NCBI GenBank assembly: GCA_947494695.1
Contig: CANLWB010000007.1
Span: 62,001 to 126,000 of the forward strand
DNA: 64,000 bases
Direction of reading: 5' to 3'
Origin: an uncultured Flavobacteriaceae bacterium
GTDB taxonomy: Bacteria > Bacteroidota > Bacteroidia > Flavobacteriales > Flavobacteriaceae
Shown: positions 47,928 to 57,531 of the stretch, in pieces
Position numbering within the stretch: position 1 is the first letter of the stretch
How the letters are laid out: every line of letters begins with the position of its first letter
Program-made: the position numbers and the translations under genes
Notes under the pieces: model-generated
The model's input: only the letters and a program-made list of their open reading frames with translations
Told to the model about the DNA's origin: nothing
Database searches by the model: none

Positions 47928-49532
47928 ATGCTAACAAAACAGGACAAAGAACAATTTAGAGGTACTATATTTAGACATTTGGATGGTATAGCGACTGCTA
48001 CCACAGCGTACGCACTTCATAAAAAAGGGATACTGGAATATCTGCTAAACACTAAAAAAACAAGCATTGGGGACCTTTCCAAAGAATTCAATGCCAACGA
48101 AGGCTATTTAAACGTAGGGCTACGCGTATTGTCTTCGCAGGGGTGGCTAGACATGAATATTGACAACCATAAGAACAACGTATACTACCAAACAAATACA
48201 AAAAGTGAAAAAGCTTTCAAACTGGTTCCTATATATGCCGATGCCGTAAACTTATTAAATTACGCCGTTAAGTTTTCCGATGAAGGTATTGGTCCAGATG
48301 CATTCCATGTTTTAGAAAAACTATTTATTAAATACAAACGTCATTTTGGACTTACTGTCAATGATGAAAACACCATTGAACATCAAGTCTTAAAGCATAT
48401 CGAAGGTGTCATAGCCGCACCTATTATTGTTTTGTTAGGACTTAACGGTTTTTTTCATAAATACTTTATGGAAGCATCGTTTAGAGCGGAAGAATATCAC
48501 AAAGATCCTGAAAGTTTTAAAAAAGTACTGGATTTTTTCGCGCATTTAGGGTGGTTTTCCAGAAAAAAAGACACCTATCAGTTCACAGATAAAGGCCTCT
48601 TTTTTGCAAAACGAGCCAGTGCCTATGGTGTTACTATTTCGTATTTGCCAACATTCGTAAAACTGGACGAACTTATTTTTGGCAATCCATTAGTATTAAA
48701 AACCAGGTCTAAGGATGAAAAGGAAAAACATGTCGATAGAGAAATGAACGTTTGGGGCAGTGGCGGTGCGCATAACACATATTTTAAAATAATAGACGAT
48801 ATTATTATTAAACTGTTTAATAAACCTATAGAAGAACAACCAAAAGGCATACTGGATATGGGGTGCGGCAATGGCGCTTTTTTACAGCATGTCTTTGATG
48901 TTATAGAATTTAAAACCCTAAGAGGAAAAATGCTGGACGAATATCCTTTATTGTTAGTTGGAGCCGATTTTAATCAAGCCGCTTTAAAGGTCACCCGCGC
49001 TAATTTGATTAAGGCTGATATTTGGGCAAAAGTTATTTGGGGCAATATTGGTAGGCCAGACTTGTTGGCCAAAGACCTAAGAGAAGACTATAATATTGAA
49101 TTGAAGGATTTATTAAATGTTAGAACCTTTTTAGATCATAATCGTATTTGGGAAACGCCTTTACATGTTATAAAACTCGTTAGCAAATCTTCCGGGGCTT
49201 ATAGTTTTCAAGGAGCACGAATCGGCAATAACTTGGTAGAAAGCTCCCTACTTGAACATTTGCAAAAATGGAAGCCCTATGTAGAACGATTTGGCTTATT
49301 GATCATAGAATTACATACCATCGCTCCCCAATTAACAGCTAACAATCTGGGAAAAACAGCGGCTACGGCTTATGATGCGACACATGGTTACAGCGATCAA
49401 TATATTCTGGAAGTCGATGTCTTTAATAAAGTGGCAACAGATGCCGGGTTATCTCCAGATTTAAACTATTTTACAACGTTTCCTAAAAGTGAGTTAGCTA
49501 CAGTGAGCGTTAATTTATTAAAAGGAAATTAA
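47928..49532 (+). CDS. Class I SAM-dependent methyltransferase with N-terminal winged-helix-like domain
   Basis: The 534-residue protein has two parts. Residues about 1-260 hold two segments resembling the winged-helix dimerisation domain of O-methyltransferases (AYALHKKGILEYLL...SIGDLSKEFNANEGYLNVGLRVLSSQGWL, and again SFKKVLDFFAHLGWFSRKKD). The Rossmann methyltransferase follows from about 300, with motif I ILDMGCGNGAFL (about 307) and VGADFNQAALKVTRANL. The layout is reminiscent of the AprA-related methyltransferase domains of some polyketide synthases, but no biosynthetic genes are nearby. Its stop codon abuts the start of the next gene, so they are translated together. Confidence 0.82.
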   Translation: MLTKQDKEQFRGTIFRHLDGIATATTAYALHKKGILEYLLNTKKTSIGDLSKEFNANEGYLNVGLRVLSSQGWLDMNIDNHKNNVYYQTNTKSEKAFKLVPIYADAVNLLNYAVKFSDEGIGPDAFHVLEKLFIKYKRHFGLTVNDENTIEHQVLKHIEGVIAAPIIVLLGLNGFFHKYFMEASFRAEEYHKDPESFKKVLDFFAHLGWFSRKKDTYQFTDKGLFFAKRASAYGVTISYLPTFVKLDELIFGNPLVLKTRSKDEKEKHVDREMNVWGSGGAHNTYFKIIDDIIIKLFNKPIEEQPKGILDMGCGNGAFLQHVFDVIEFKTLRGKMLDEYPLLLVGADFNQAALKVTRANLIKADIWAKVIWGNIGRPDLLAKDLREDYNIELKDLLNVRTFLDHNRIWETPLHVIKLVSKSSGAYSFQGARIGNNLVESSLLEHLQKWKPYVERFGLLIIELHTIAPQLTANNLGKTAATAYDATHGYSDQYILEVDVFNKVATDAGLSPDLNYFTTFPKSELATVSVNLLKGN

Positions 49533-50006
49533 ATGAAAGCCGTATCCCTAAGAGAAATTAAAAATGAATTAAATACACGATCACCTCAGGACATACAGGA
49601 ACTCTGCCTGAGGTTAGCAAGATTTAAGAAAGAAAACAAAGAACTCCTCACCTATCTCTTGTTTGAATCCCAAAACGAATCGGGATATATAGAACGTGTA
49701 AAAATGTATATGGACGAAGAATTTGAGTTGATTAATAGAGATAGCTACTTCTATATTAGAAAAAGTGTTAGAAAGATTTTGAGGAATGTGAAAAAGTACA
49801 TTCGCTACTCGCAAAACAAGGAAACAGAGGTAGAGCTCCTACTCTATTTCTGTAGAACATTAAAAGACTTCACCCCTAGCATTAAAAGAAGTACTCAGCT
49901 ACAAAATATGTTTAACAGACAGCTACTACTTTCTAAAAAGATCATTTCAAAATTGCATGAAGATTTGCAGTATGATTATAATGCGATTTTAGAAGATTTA
50001 CAGTAA
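49533..50006 (+). CDS. Small helical protein coupled to the methyltransferase
   Basis: Not recognised with certainty. The 157-residue cytoplasmic protein is almost entirely helical and very basic in its middle (YFYIRKSVRKILRNVKKYIRYSQN), starting SLREIKNELNTRSPQDIQELCLRLARFKKENKELLTYLLF. The ATG follows the methyltransferase TAA with no spacer, implying translational coupling and a possible protein partner. The start resembles Bacteroidota proteins whose first helix reads LRELKKEL; no more can be said. Confidence 0.7.
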   Translation: MKAVSLREIKNELNTRSPQDIQELCLRLARFKKENKELLTYLLFESQNESGYIERVKMYMDEEFELINRDSYFYIRKSVRKILRNVKKYIRYSQNKETEVELLLYFCRTLKDFTPSIKRSTQLQNMFNRQLLLSKKIISKLHEDLQYDYNAILEDLQ

Positions 50007-50264
50007 ACTGGTGATGTTAATTATTCATCAAACTACACTATTTAGCTATATATTCAAAAAAGCTAATCTATTTAAAACACCATAAAAATATGATTAGCAA
50101 CCTTAAAAACATATAGCTAACAATTAACATAGACGATATTAAGATACAGCAATGCACAAGCCAGCACTAGTCTGACAACTAATTTTGTTATCGAGAACCA
50201 GTAACTTGAACAGCCCTTATAGAACCCCATTTAATAGTAATAACTATTAGAAAAGGGAGAGACC

Positions 50265-51920
50265 TTATAATTTTTTAAAAGTAATAGGTATGCCATAAGA
50301 CGTCTTAACTGTTTGACCTTGCTTTTTTGCAGGCTCCATTTTAGGTAATAGGCTAATGATACGCTCTGCCTCATCTTCTAAAAGTTTATCCGGTCCTCTT
50401 AACTGAATATTATTAACGTTACCATTTAAATCTACATAAAACAACGCGATCACACGTCCTTCTATATTATTCTCCTGTGCCTGTTCTGGGTAACGAAAAT
50501 TTTTAGCTATATGAGATCGTATTTTCTTTTTAAAACAAGCTTTAGATTCTTCCCCTTCTGTCCTTCCGCATCCCGGATAGATAGGAGCACGATCAAGAAG
50601 ATCAAAAGGTACAGTAACATCTTTATCTATTACCGCTTCATTTTTAGCAACTTCCTTCTTAATTTGGGCTTTTTGGGCATCTGCAATGTATATTTTAGAT
50701 TGATTCCCTCTAGAAAACATGTTTAAAAAGTCTTTATTAGAATACCAGTTTTCTAGAGCCGCATTATTAGAATGATCTTTTGACTGCACATACCCGACAC
50801 AATTTTTAAAATATATATCTGAAATTTTAATCTTCTCTAAATTTTCTTGATCTACCTGAATTTTATCCTCTAAAACGATCGCTGGCTTAAATCCAGAAAT
50901 AACACTTTTATTCATGCTAACCATAGCGTGATGACCTACATAAATCCCCTCTTTTATCAAACCTGCTTGAATATCAAAGTCTAAATCTCTACTGTTGTTA
51001 ATTAATTTTAAATTCTCTGCAACTAGACTAGTTCCTTTTTTAGAAAAGTCAACATTTTCCTTTTTGTCATAGGACTTTATGTTTAAACATCTTGCCCCTC
51101 TACTGTTTGAGGTATAAGGAAATCTAATTGCTAATGAATTAACCAATTTAGATTTAGCACCAAAATTAAGACTAAAATCATCTCCACTAGACCGGTAAGA
51201 CACAAGATTTTTAAAATTGACTTCTCCGCCCCACATTTTAAAAGAATCTCCTGCAGAATAACTCACCATTACGTTTTCAATAATGGTTTCATTACCTACA
51301 CCTGCTAATAATAAACCGGCAAAACTTCCATTTGAAGAGTATTCTTTTTTACCCGCATATTCGATTCTTACGAATCTTAAAATACCAGAGGCACTCGTAA
51401 TATCCTGGCCGCTATAATTGGTGTTTTTATAAAACTTAGACTCTAACTTTGAATACAGAGTAGCCACAGAACCTCTTCCAAATTTATTTGTGGGAGCATC
51501 CCCTAAAAAAACAATACCTCCCCAATCTCCAGCTTTTTTAACACTTTGATTTGATGTAAAAACAATAGGATCTGTTTCTAAACCATCGGCAATAAGTCTT
51601 CCGCCTTTAGCAATAGTTAAAGATGCTTTTGTTTTATAATCTCCAATTATTACGGTACCCGGCTCAATAGTAAGGGTGACACCTGCTGTTACAAAAACAT
51701 GTCCCATTAGCAGGTATGTTTCTCTTTTATTCAGTGTGACATCTTCTAAAATCTCTCCCGCTAATATTTGTGAAGGTTCATTATTCTCAGCTAAATTTGG
51801 TTTAAATTCTGTCCAATGCTTTAACCATTCATTCTGTTCGATTATGTTTTCCTCTTGTTGGGCCCCTGCATTATAAATGAGCATGAGAAGGGCCCAAAAT
51901 ATTGTAAAATAGTTTTTCAT
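50265..51920 (-). CDS. Secreted right-handed beta-helix protein with C-terminal TonB domain
   Basis: The 551-residue product has a signal peptide (1-20, Q21 at +1), then a beta-helix-like region at about 45-400 (VTLTIEPGTVIIGDYKTKASLTIAKGG, then GGRLIADG, DWGGIVFLGDAP, ILRFVRIEYAG, GVGNETIIENVMVSYSAGDSFKMWGG), of the type seen in T9SS-secreted and cell-surface proteins of Flavobacteria. Residues about 440-551 form a TonB C-terminal domain (FRYPEQAQENNIEGRVIALFYVDLNGNV, AERIISLLPKMEPAKKQGQTV, SYGIPITFKK). It lacks the N-terminal membrane anchor of TonB, so it cannot couple to ExbBD; the domain is probably a protein-binding module. Confidence 0.82.
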   Translation of the reverse strand: MKNYFTIFWALLMLIYNAGAQQEENIIEQNEWLKHWTEFKPNLAENNEPSQILAGEILEDVTLNKRETYLLMGHVFVTAGVTLTIEPGTVIIGDYKTKASLTIAKGGRLIADGLETDPIVFTSNQSVKKAGDWGGIVFLGDAPTNKFGRGSVATLYSKLESKFYKNTNYSGQDITSASGILRFVRIEYAGKKEYSSNGSFAGLLLAGVGNETIIENVMVSYSAGDSFKMWGGEVNFKNLVSYRSSGDDFSLNFGAKSKLVNSLAIRFPYTSNSRGARCLNIKSYDKKENVDFSKKGTSLVAENLKLINNSRDLDFDIQAGLIKEGIYVGHHAMVSMNKSVISGFKPAIVLEDKIQVDQENLEKIKISDIYFKNCVGYVQSKDHSNNAALENWYSNKDFLNMFSRGNQSKIYIADAQKAQIKKEVAKNEAVIDKDVTVPFDLLDRAPIYPGCGRTEGEESKACFKKKIRSHIAKNFRYPEQAQENNIEGRVIALFYVDLNGNVNNIQLRGPDKLLEDEAERIISLLPKMEPAKKQGQTVKTSYGIPITFKKL

Positions 51921-52380
51921 GTTAAGTGATTGTTAATAATAGCGTCCCAAATCTACAATTACAATCCATGAAATGCAAATTTTATCGACAAAATGCACTT
52001 TATTATAATTTCATCAATCAATTCTAATGGAAATAGATAGGCATAAAGTATGTCATTGATACCTTTTTGAACCACTTCACGAATTCGGTTGCCTTGCAAC
52101 ACCTATGCCATTTAAGGATCTATTAATAGTCATTGGAAAAACAACATTAACTGCATACAAAATAAACCTCTAAAAGAAGGCATTGAGCTTATAGAGTTGA
52201 TTATAGAAGATAGGCTATATTAATAAGCAAGACCCAAGGAATTATGGGCATCCGTCCATATAACTACATGACAAATTAAGATGATTGACTATTTTTTTGT
52301 GTGTCGATACGTTTTACATTGAAAAAACACATGTTATAAAACGTTTAAAATAAATGCAGACGAGGTACTAAATGGCTTCG
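51921..52380. other. Intergenic region with coding-like remnants
   Basis: Two overlapping frames look like old protein: one (52060-52173) reads YLFEPLHEFGCLATPMPFKD, and the other (to 52223) reads NKPLKEGIELIELIIEDRLY before a TAA. No start precedes either, so this may be the tail of a decayed gene (identity unknown). The promoter of the beta-helix gene lies at 51948-51979. Confidence 0.35.
51948..51979 (-). promoter_or_regulatory. Promoter of the beta-helix/TonB-C gene
   Basis: On the minus strand TTTG (51979-51976), 20-bp spacer, then TAGATTTG (51955-51948), about 27 bases before the ATG. Confidence 0.65.
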
Positions 52381-53592
52381 TTATTCACTCAATAATTCAC
52401 TAACAAACACCTCAAACTCTTGCTTAAAGGCCACATACTTATCACCCGTGGCAGGTCCATCAAATCCAGTATGAATCTTTCTAACTTTTCCTTTTTTATC
52501 AATATAAATTGTGGTTGGATATGATAATACATGATTCAACATAGGTAGTTTTTCATTGGCCTTAACTTTACTAGAAGAACCATATTGTGCCAATAAAATG
52601 GGGTACGATATACCTGTTCTTTCTTTTAATCGCTTAATATTTTTAAAGGCGGCTTCCTCTGTTTTGACATATTCAAAAGCCAAAGCGATCACTTCTATAC
52701 CTTTATTTTTATTGTCCTTATAAAATTGAGCATAGTATTTACTTTCATCCAAACAATTGGGACACCAGGTTCCCATAATCTGCACCAAAACAACCTTTTC
52801 TTTAAAACGTTCATCATTTAAGGATATCATATTGCCAGCTTCATCAGGAAATGAAAATTCAATCCCATCATACCCTTCCTTTAAAAAGGTTAAGCTATTT
52901 GCATCTGGTAACTTGTAAACTTCATTTCTTTTAGCTTTAAAAGGTTCCTTAAAGTGGTTACCTGAAAAGAACGTTCCATCAATAGTGCTATCTGTGACCT
53001 GTCCAGTGAAAAGAAATGCATGAGCGCCGTCGAACGTTGATAATTTAAGCTTGTCTCCGTCTAATACCCCTTCCAAATAGCGATAGTCTCCGGTCGTCGT
53101 TCTAAATGTTCCTGTCACAACTCCCCCTTGCTGCGTAAAAATTCCCTTAGCGACATATCGATCCTCTTCAGAATCAGGACTAAAAACAGCCTCCCAATTG
53201 CCCGATACGTCATATTTTGCTTTATTTGAAGTATCAAATCTCGTTGTGTTTTTTTTCGCCGAAAATTTCATAACCCGATCCAAACCTGCTTTTATAAAGT
53301 GTCCATTTAATTTGTTATGGTTCACTTTGGCAACTAAAACCCCTTCAAAAACAGGCATTTTAACATGAACGGAATCGTTTTTATATGTAATCTCGTCTAC
53401 TTCGATAACCTCTTCCGCATTGAAAATATGCCATTTATTTTTTGAAACTACTTCAAAAATAAAAGGCAAATCCTCGGTATCATTTACTTTTAATTGAGCA
53501 CGGTATGTTCCAGTTTCAAGTGTAGTGGTTTTAGTTTCGGTTTTACAAGAAATAACTAAAAGAACGAATAAAGTTAAAACGATATGTTTCAT
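52381..53592 (-). CDS. TlpA-like thioredoxin-fold lipoprotein
   Basis: I start at the ATG at 53592, giving a clean lipobox: MKHIVLTLFVLLVISC with C16 lipidated, 403 residues. An N-terminal beta-rich region (about 25-250; VSGNWEAVFSPDSEEDRYVAKG, GTFRTTTGDYRYLEG, SGNHFKEPFKAK) is followed by a thioredoxin fold with the active site WCPNC (W276, C277, C280) and the cis-proline region SYPTTIYIDKKGK. TlpA-type proteins reduce or rearrange disulfides in the periplasm. A stem TGACT-TTTC-AGTCA (53627-53640) lies upstream. Confidence 0.88.
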   Translation of the reverse strand: MKHIVLTLFVLLVISCKTETKTTTLETGTYRAQLKVNDTEDLPFIFEVVSKNKWHIFNAEEVIEVDEITYKNDSVHVKMPVFEGVLVAKVNHNKLNGHFIKAGLDRVMKFSAKKNTTRFDTSNKAKYDVSGNWEAVFSPDSEEDRYVAKGIFTQQGGVVTGTFRTTTGDYRYLEGVLDGDKLKLSTFDGAHAFLFTGQVTDSTIDGTFFSGNHFKEPFKAKRNEVYKLPDANSLTFLKEGYDGIEFSFPDEAGNMISLNDERFKEKVVLVQIMGTWCPNCLDESKYYAQFYKDNKNKGIEVIALAFEYVKTEEAAFKNIKRLKERTGISYPILLAQYGSSSKVKANEKLPMLNHVLSYPTTIYIDKKGKVRKIHTGFDGPATGDKYVAFKQEFEVFVSELLSE

Positions 53593-53740
53593 AGTATATA
53601 GTTTGGGTTGCATTATGAACTCATCTTGACTTTTCAGTCAAACACAAATGTCAAAATGAGCTCTGTTAGAAATAACAACACAATACTAGCAAATAAAAGA
53701 GAATAATCACTCTTTTTCCTAACACAAATTAGAATCAATG

Positions 53741-53771
53741 TTTGAATGCTTGGATCAATATTTTATCTTTG
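53741..53771 (+). promoter_or_regulatory. pheT promoter
   Basis: TTTG (53741-53744), 19-bp spacer, TATCTTTG (53764-53771): an exact match to the Bacteroidota consensus. Transcription would start near 53778, so the longer in-frame start at 53738 is excluded. Confidence 0.8.
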
Positions 53772-53794
53772 CAAACTTAAATAGCAAATTTTTT

Positions 53795-56221
53795 ATGAAA
53801 ATTTCTTACAATTGGTTAAAACAGTTTTTAAAAACTGACTGGGCACCGGAACAGACGAGTGAATTACTCACAGATTTAGGGCTAGAAATTGAAGGTGTTG
53901 AAACATACCAATCTGTTAAAGGCGGACTTGAAGGTGTTGTTATTGGAGAAGTCTTAACTTGTGAAAAACATCCAAACGCCGATAAACTCAAATTAACAAC
54001 CGTAAATATTGGAGGGGACTCTCCCTTACAAATAGTTTGCGGGGCTCCAAATGTGGCTGCCGGACAAAAAGTACCTGTAGCGACTATTGGAACAACATTA
54101 TATACCGAAGAAGGCGAAGCCTGGACCATTAAAAAAGGAAAAATTCGTGGTGAAGAAAGTCATGGTATGATCTGTGCTGAAGATGAATTGGGACTAGGAA
54201 AATCTCATGACGGTATCATGGTTCTAAATAAGTCTGTTAAGGTAGGGACATTGGCTTCAGATCTATTTGATATTGAAATAGATCAGGTGTTCGAAATCGG
54301 GCTTACACCAAACAGAGCAGATGCCATGAGTCATTTAGGTACAGCTCGCGATCTTAAAGCCGGTTTGGTTGAAAAAGATATCATCTTAGAACTTATTACG
54401 CCATCAGTTAGTGCTTTTCGCATAGATAACCGCATGCTTAAAATCGATATCAATGTAGAAAATAAAGATCTAGCCCCACGTTACTGTGGGGTAACCATAT
54501 CCAATTTAAAAGTAAAGGAATCTCCTGCCTGGCTACAGCACAGACTAAAAGCTATAGGTTTAAGTCCTATAAATAATGTGGTCGATGCAACAAACTATGT
54601 CTTACATGAATTGGGGCAACCCTTACATGCTTTTGACGCCGTGAAAATTTCGGGCAACAAAGTTTTAGTAAAAACCTTAGATAAAGGTACAAAGTTTACA
54701 ACATTGGATGGCGTGGAACGTGAACTGCATGAGGATGATTTAATGATTTGTGATGCCGAAAAACCAATGTGTATCGCTGGGGTATTTGGAGGTATTGATT
54801 CTGGAGTTACCCAAGCCACTACAAGCATCTTTTTAGAAAGTGCGTACTTTAATCCGGTTAGTATTCGTAAAACAGCCAAAAGACATGGTTTGAATACCGA
54901 TGCCTCTTTTAGGTTCGAACGAGGTATCGATCCTAATATCACTGAATATGCTTTAAAACGCGCAGCACTATTAATTCAGGAAATTGCAGGAGGAGAGATT
55001 ACCAGTGACTTAATCGATCTGTACCCTACTAAAATTAAGGATTTTGAAGTTCGATTGAGTTTCGAAAACGCCAAAAAACTAATTGGTGAGGAAATTCCAG
55101 CAGAAATTATCAAACGTATTTTAACATCACTAGATATTAAAGTAAATAACGTTACCGAAACTGGTGTTGGTTTAACAGTTCCAGCGTATAGAAATGATGT
55201 GCAACGTGAAGCAGATGTTATTGAGGAGATCTTACGTGTGTATGGATATAATAATATAGGTACAACTAAAAAATTAAATGCGTCTATTGCAGGGACGTCA
55301 AAATTTGAAGATTATAAAATACAAAATATTGCTGGTGACCAATTGGTAGCTCAAGGGTTCTATGAAATCATGTCCAATTCGTTAACAACAGCAAATTATA
55401 CTGCTTTAAGTGATCAATTAAAAGAAGAACATCACGTTAATATCTTAAATGCATTAAGCAATGATTTATCGGTTTTAAGACAATCTTTATTATTTTCTGG
55501 TTTAGAGGCTGTTTCTTTTAATATTAATAGAAAACGTTCCGATCTTAAACTATTTGAATTTGGTAAGACTTACCATGATTTTGGAGATAAAAGAGAAGAA
55601 TTTAAGCACTTGTCACTTTTTGTTACCGGTAACAAGGCATCAGAAAGCTGGACAGGAACTGGTAAAGCAAGTGATTTCTTTTTTCTTAAAGGGTCTATCA
55701 TTTCCATTCTGGAACGCCTGGGTATTTCAAGGTTTAATGAAACCCCTGTAAAGAATGACTTCTTTAGCGAAGGACTTGAATTTAGCCAGGGAAAAAACAA
55801 ACTGGTAGATTTCGGGTTGATTAAAAAGTCTATATTAAAGCATTTTGATATCTCACAAGACGTGTTATTTGCTAACTTTAACTGGGACGTTGTTTTAGAT
55901 TTAGTAAAACATAATAAGACGAAGTTTAAACCCATTCCTAAATACCCGGAAGTGCGACGTGATTTTGCCTTATTATTGGATGATACAGTGACTTTCGAAT
56001 CCATTTACAACATAGCAAAGCAAAGTGAAAAACAGCTATTAAAACAGGTTAATCTTTTCGACGTTTATCAAGGTAAGAACTTACCGAAGGGTAAAAAGAG
56101 TTATGCCGTTAGTTTTACCTTGCTGGATGATAATAAAACACTTACCGATAAACAAATCGATAAGATAATGACTAAGTTACAGACCAATTTTGAGAAGCAA
56201 CTTGGTGCTGAGCTGAGATAG
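53795..56221 (+). CDS. pheT: Phenylalanine--tRNA ligase beta subunit
   Basis: PheT with PheS charges tRNA-Phe. I start at ATG 53795 (MKISYNWLKQFLKTDW, 808 aa), which lies just downstream of an excellent promoter. Domains in order: B1, a tRNA-binding OB fold (about 42-150: VVIGEVLTCEKHPNADKLKLT), B3/B4 editing (about 210-390: DATNYVLHELGQPLHAFDA), B5 (about 400-470), and the C-terminal ferredoxin-like anticodon-binding domain (about 715-808: KYPEVRRDFALLLDD, KSYAVSFTLLDDNKTLTD). pheS is not adjacent, the usual split in Bacteroidota. The PAP2 gene follows three bases later. Confidence 0.96.
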   Translation: MKISYNWLKQFLKTDWAPEQTSELLTDLGLEIEGVETYQSVKGGLEGVVIGEVLTCEKHPNADKLKLTTVNIGGDSPLQIVCGAPNVAAGQKVPVATIGTTLYTEEGEAWTIKKGKIRGEESHGMICAEDELGLGKSHDGIMVLNKSVKVGTLASDLFDIEIDQVFEIGLTPNRADAMSHLGTARDLKAGLVEKDIILELITPSVSAFRIDNRMLKIDINVENKDLAPRYCGVTISNLKVKESPAWLQHRLKAIGLSPINNVVDATNYVLHELGQPLHAFDAVKISGNKVLVKTLDKGTKFTTLDGVERELHEDDLMICDAEKPMCIAGVFGGIDSGVTQATTSIFLESAYFNPVSIRKTAKRHGLNTDASFRFERGIDPNITEYALKRAALLIQEIAGGEITSDLIDLYPTKIKDFEVRLSFENAKKLIGEEIPAEIIKRILTSLDIKVNNVTETGVGLTVPAYRNDVQREADVIEEILRVYGYNNIGTTKKLNASIAGTSKFEDYKIQNIAGDQLVAQGFYEIMSNSLTTANYTALSDQLKEEHHVNILNALSNDLSVLRQSLLFSGLEAVSFNINRKRSDLKLFEFGKTYHDFGDKREEFKHLSLFVTGNKASESWTGTGKASDFFFLKGSIISILERLGISRFNETPVKNDFFSEGLEFSQGKNKLVDFGLIKKSILKHFDISQDVLFANFNWDVVLDLVKHNKTKFKPIPKYPEVRRDFALLLDDTVTFESIYNIAKQSEKQLLKQVNLFDVYQGKNLPKGKKSYAVSFTLLDDNKTLTDKQIDKIMTKLQTNFEKQLGAELR

Positions 56222-56224
56222 CAT

Positions 56225-57082
56225 ATGGCCTTACGAAACCTTTATTCTTTTATCGTTATACTTCTGGTATCTCTAAATCTTAATGCTCAGGATGTAACTT
56301 TGGAAACCATAAAAGCAAAAGACACCATGTCTATTGCTAAATTGGCTGGTTACGACCTTAAGCAGGCTGCTCTGGGTGTCAAGCATGTATTTACCAGGCC
56401 ATTACATTGGAAAAAGAAGGACTTCGCAACCCTAGGAGCCATAACTTCAGGACTTTTAATGCTTTCCACGATAGATGACGAGGGTAGCGCTTTCTTTGTT
56501 CGTCAAGAACCCGATGTTCCCAATATATTTATGGAAGCTGGTACACGTTTTGGAAGTCCGCAAGTCTATTTTATTGCCAATGCTGGTTTATATGGTTTTG
56601 GGTTGTTAACCAAAAACGAAAAAATTAGAAAAGCCAGTGTTTTAATTATTTCCTCCTCATTTACTACTGGATTAATACAAAGCTTCAGTAAAACTGCTTT
56701 TGGTAGGGTTCGACCTGGAAATGGTTATAAAAGTACCGAATTTCGATTTTGGTCGCATGAAGCAGCATTCCATTCATTTCCATCAGGTCACACTGTTTTA
56801 TCAATGACCATGACGCATGCCATAGCAAAACAGTTTAAAAATCCATGGTCTAAAGTGGCGATTTACACTTTAGGTGCCGTCGTTCCCACGTCCAGACTAT
56901 TTATAGGTGCGCATTGGCTTACAGATGTAGCACTTGGAACCATAATTAGTATCGTTGTTGTAGATTCTGTAGATAAGTTTTTCTTTAAAACTAAGGCTTA
57001 TGAATATTCGAAGAACAAAAATCGAATCTCCTGGAAATTACGTTTCTCGGGAAATAAAATTGGTGTTGTTGGGACATTCTAA
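56225..57082 (+). CDS. PAP2 family phosphatase
   Basis: The 285-residue protein has a signal peptide (1-21, then Q22) and membrane segments, with the three phosphatase motifs KTAFGRVRPG (about 158-167), SFPSGHTVLS (about 180-189) and SRLFIGAHWLTD (about 220-231). The Lys/Arg, Ser-Gly-His and Arg-His residues needed for catalysis are all there. It likely dephosphorylates a lipid phosphate (undecaprenyl diphosphate, phosphatidylglycerol phosphate or lipid A) in the envelope. It is co-transcribed with pheT, with only three bases between. Confidence 0.88.
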   Translation: MALRNLYSFIVILLVSLNLNAQDVTLETIKAKDTMSIAKLAGYDLKQAALGVKHVFTRPLHWKKKDFATLGAITSGLLMLSTIDDEGSAFFVRQEPDVPNIFMEAGTRFGSPQVYFIANAGLYGFGLLTKNEKIRKASVLIISSSFTTGLIQSFSKTAFGRVRPGNGYKSTEFRFWSHEAAFHSFPSGHTVLSMTMTHAIAKQFKNPWSKVAIYTLGAVVPTSRLFIGAHWLTDVALGTIISIVVVDSVDKFFFKTKAYEYSKNKNRISWKLRFSGNKIGVVGTF

Positions 57083-57193
57083 TAAATTTCTATAAAGGTA
57101 AAGACCAAAATATACAGATATAAAGGCTTACCTTGATGTTTCCGGTTACAAAAAACGTAACGAACAAAGCTCAAAACTTAAATGCTATTACGC

Positions 57194-57224
57194 TTTGAAT
57201 TTTCATGAAAAAGTCGTATCTTAA
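57194..57224 (+). promoter_or_regulatory. Promoter of the DUF2007 gene
   Basis: TTTG (57194-57197), 19-bp spacer, TATCTTAA (57217-57224). Leader of about 20 bases to the ATG at 57252. Confidence 0.55.
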
Positions 57225-57251
57225 GGAAACACTCTTAAATCTTATTTGCTT

Positions 57252-57491
57252 ATGAAAACTTCAAATTATATTAGAATATTTACCGGAGACTTTTTTATTG
57301 TTCAACGTATCATTGGACAGCTAAAAACCATTAATATAAATGCTGTCGTTAAAGACCCAACAGAGTCTGCTCGTTTAGCTGGTTTTGGTGGAGGTATATT
57401 ACCAGGGTTTCAGGAAATATTTGTAAATATAAATGAATTGGACAAAGCTATTCATATTGTTGAGAGTATAACATCAGAGCTAAGAGCATAA
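57252..57491 (+). CDS. DUF2007-like small protein
   Basis: The 79-residue protein (ATG at 57252; the in-frame TTG at 57246 is dismissed) reads MKTSNYIRIFTGDFFIVQRI, then LKTININAVVKDPTESARLAGFGG and FQEIFVNINELDKAIHIVESI. This is the ferredoxin-like fold of DUF2007, small signal-transducing or regulatory modules. In Bacteroidota it appears as a stand-alone gene. Function unknown. Confidence 0.8.
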   Translation: MKTSNYIRIFTGDFFIVQRIIGQLKTININAVVKDPTESARLAGFGGGILPGFQEIFVNINELDKAIHIVESITSELRA

Positions 57492-57531
57492 ACATGTTCT
57501 CCCTTCTAAAAATCAACTTTCAATACCTAAT

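Noticed and set aside
50265-51920. Ordinary energy transducer TonB
   Set aside because: No inner-membrane anchor or proline-rich spacer; a cleaved signal peptide and a beta helix precede the domain.
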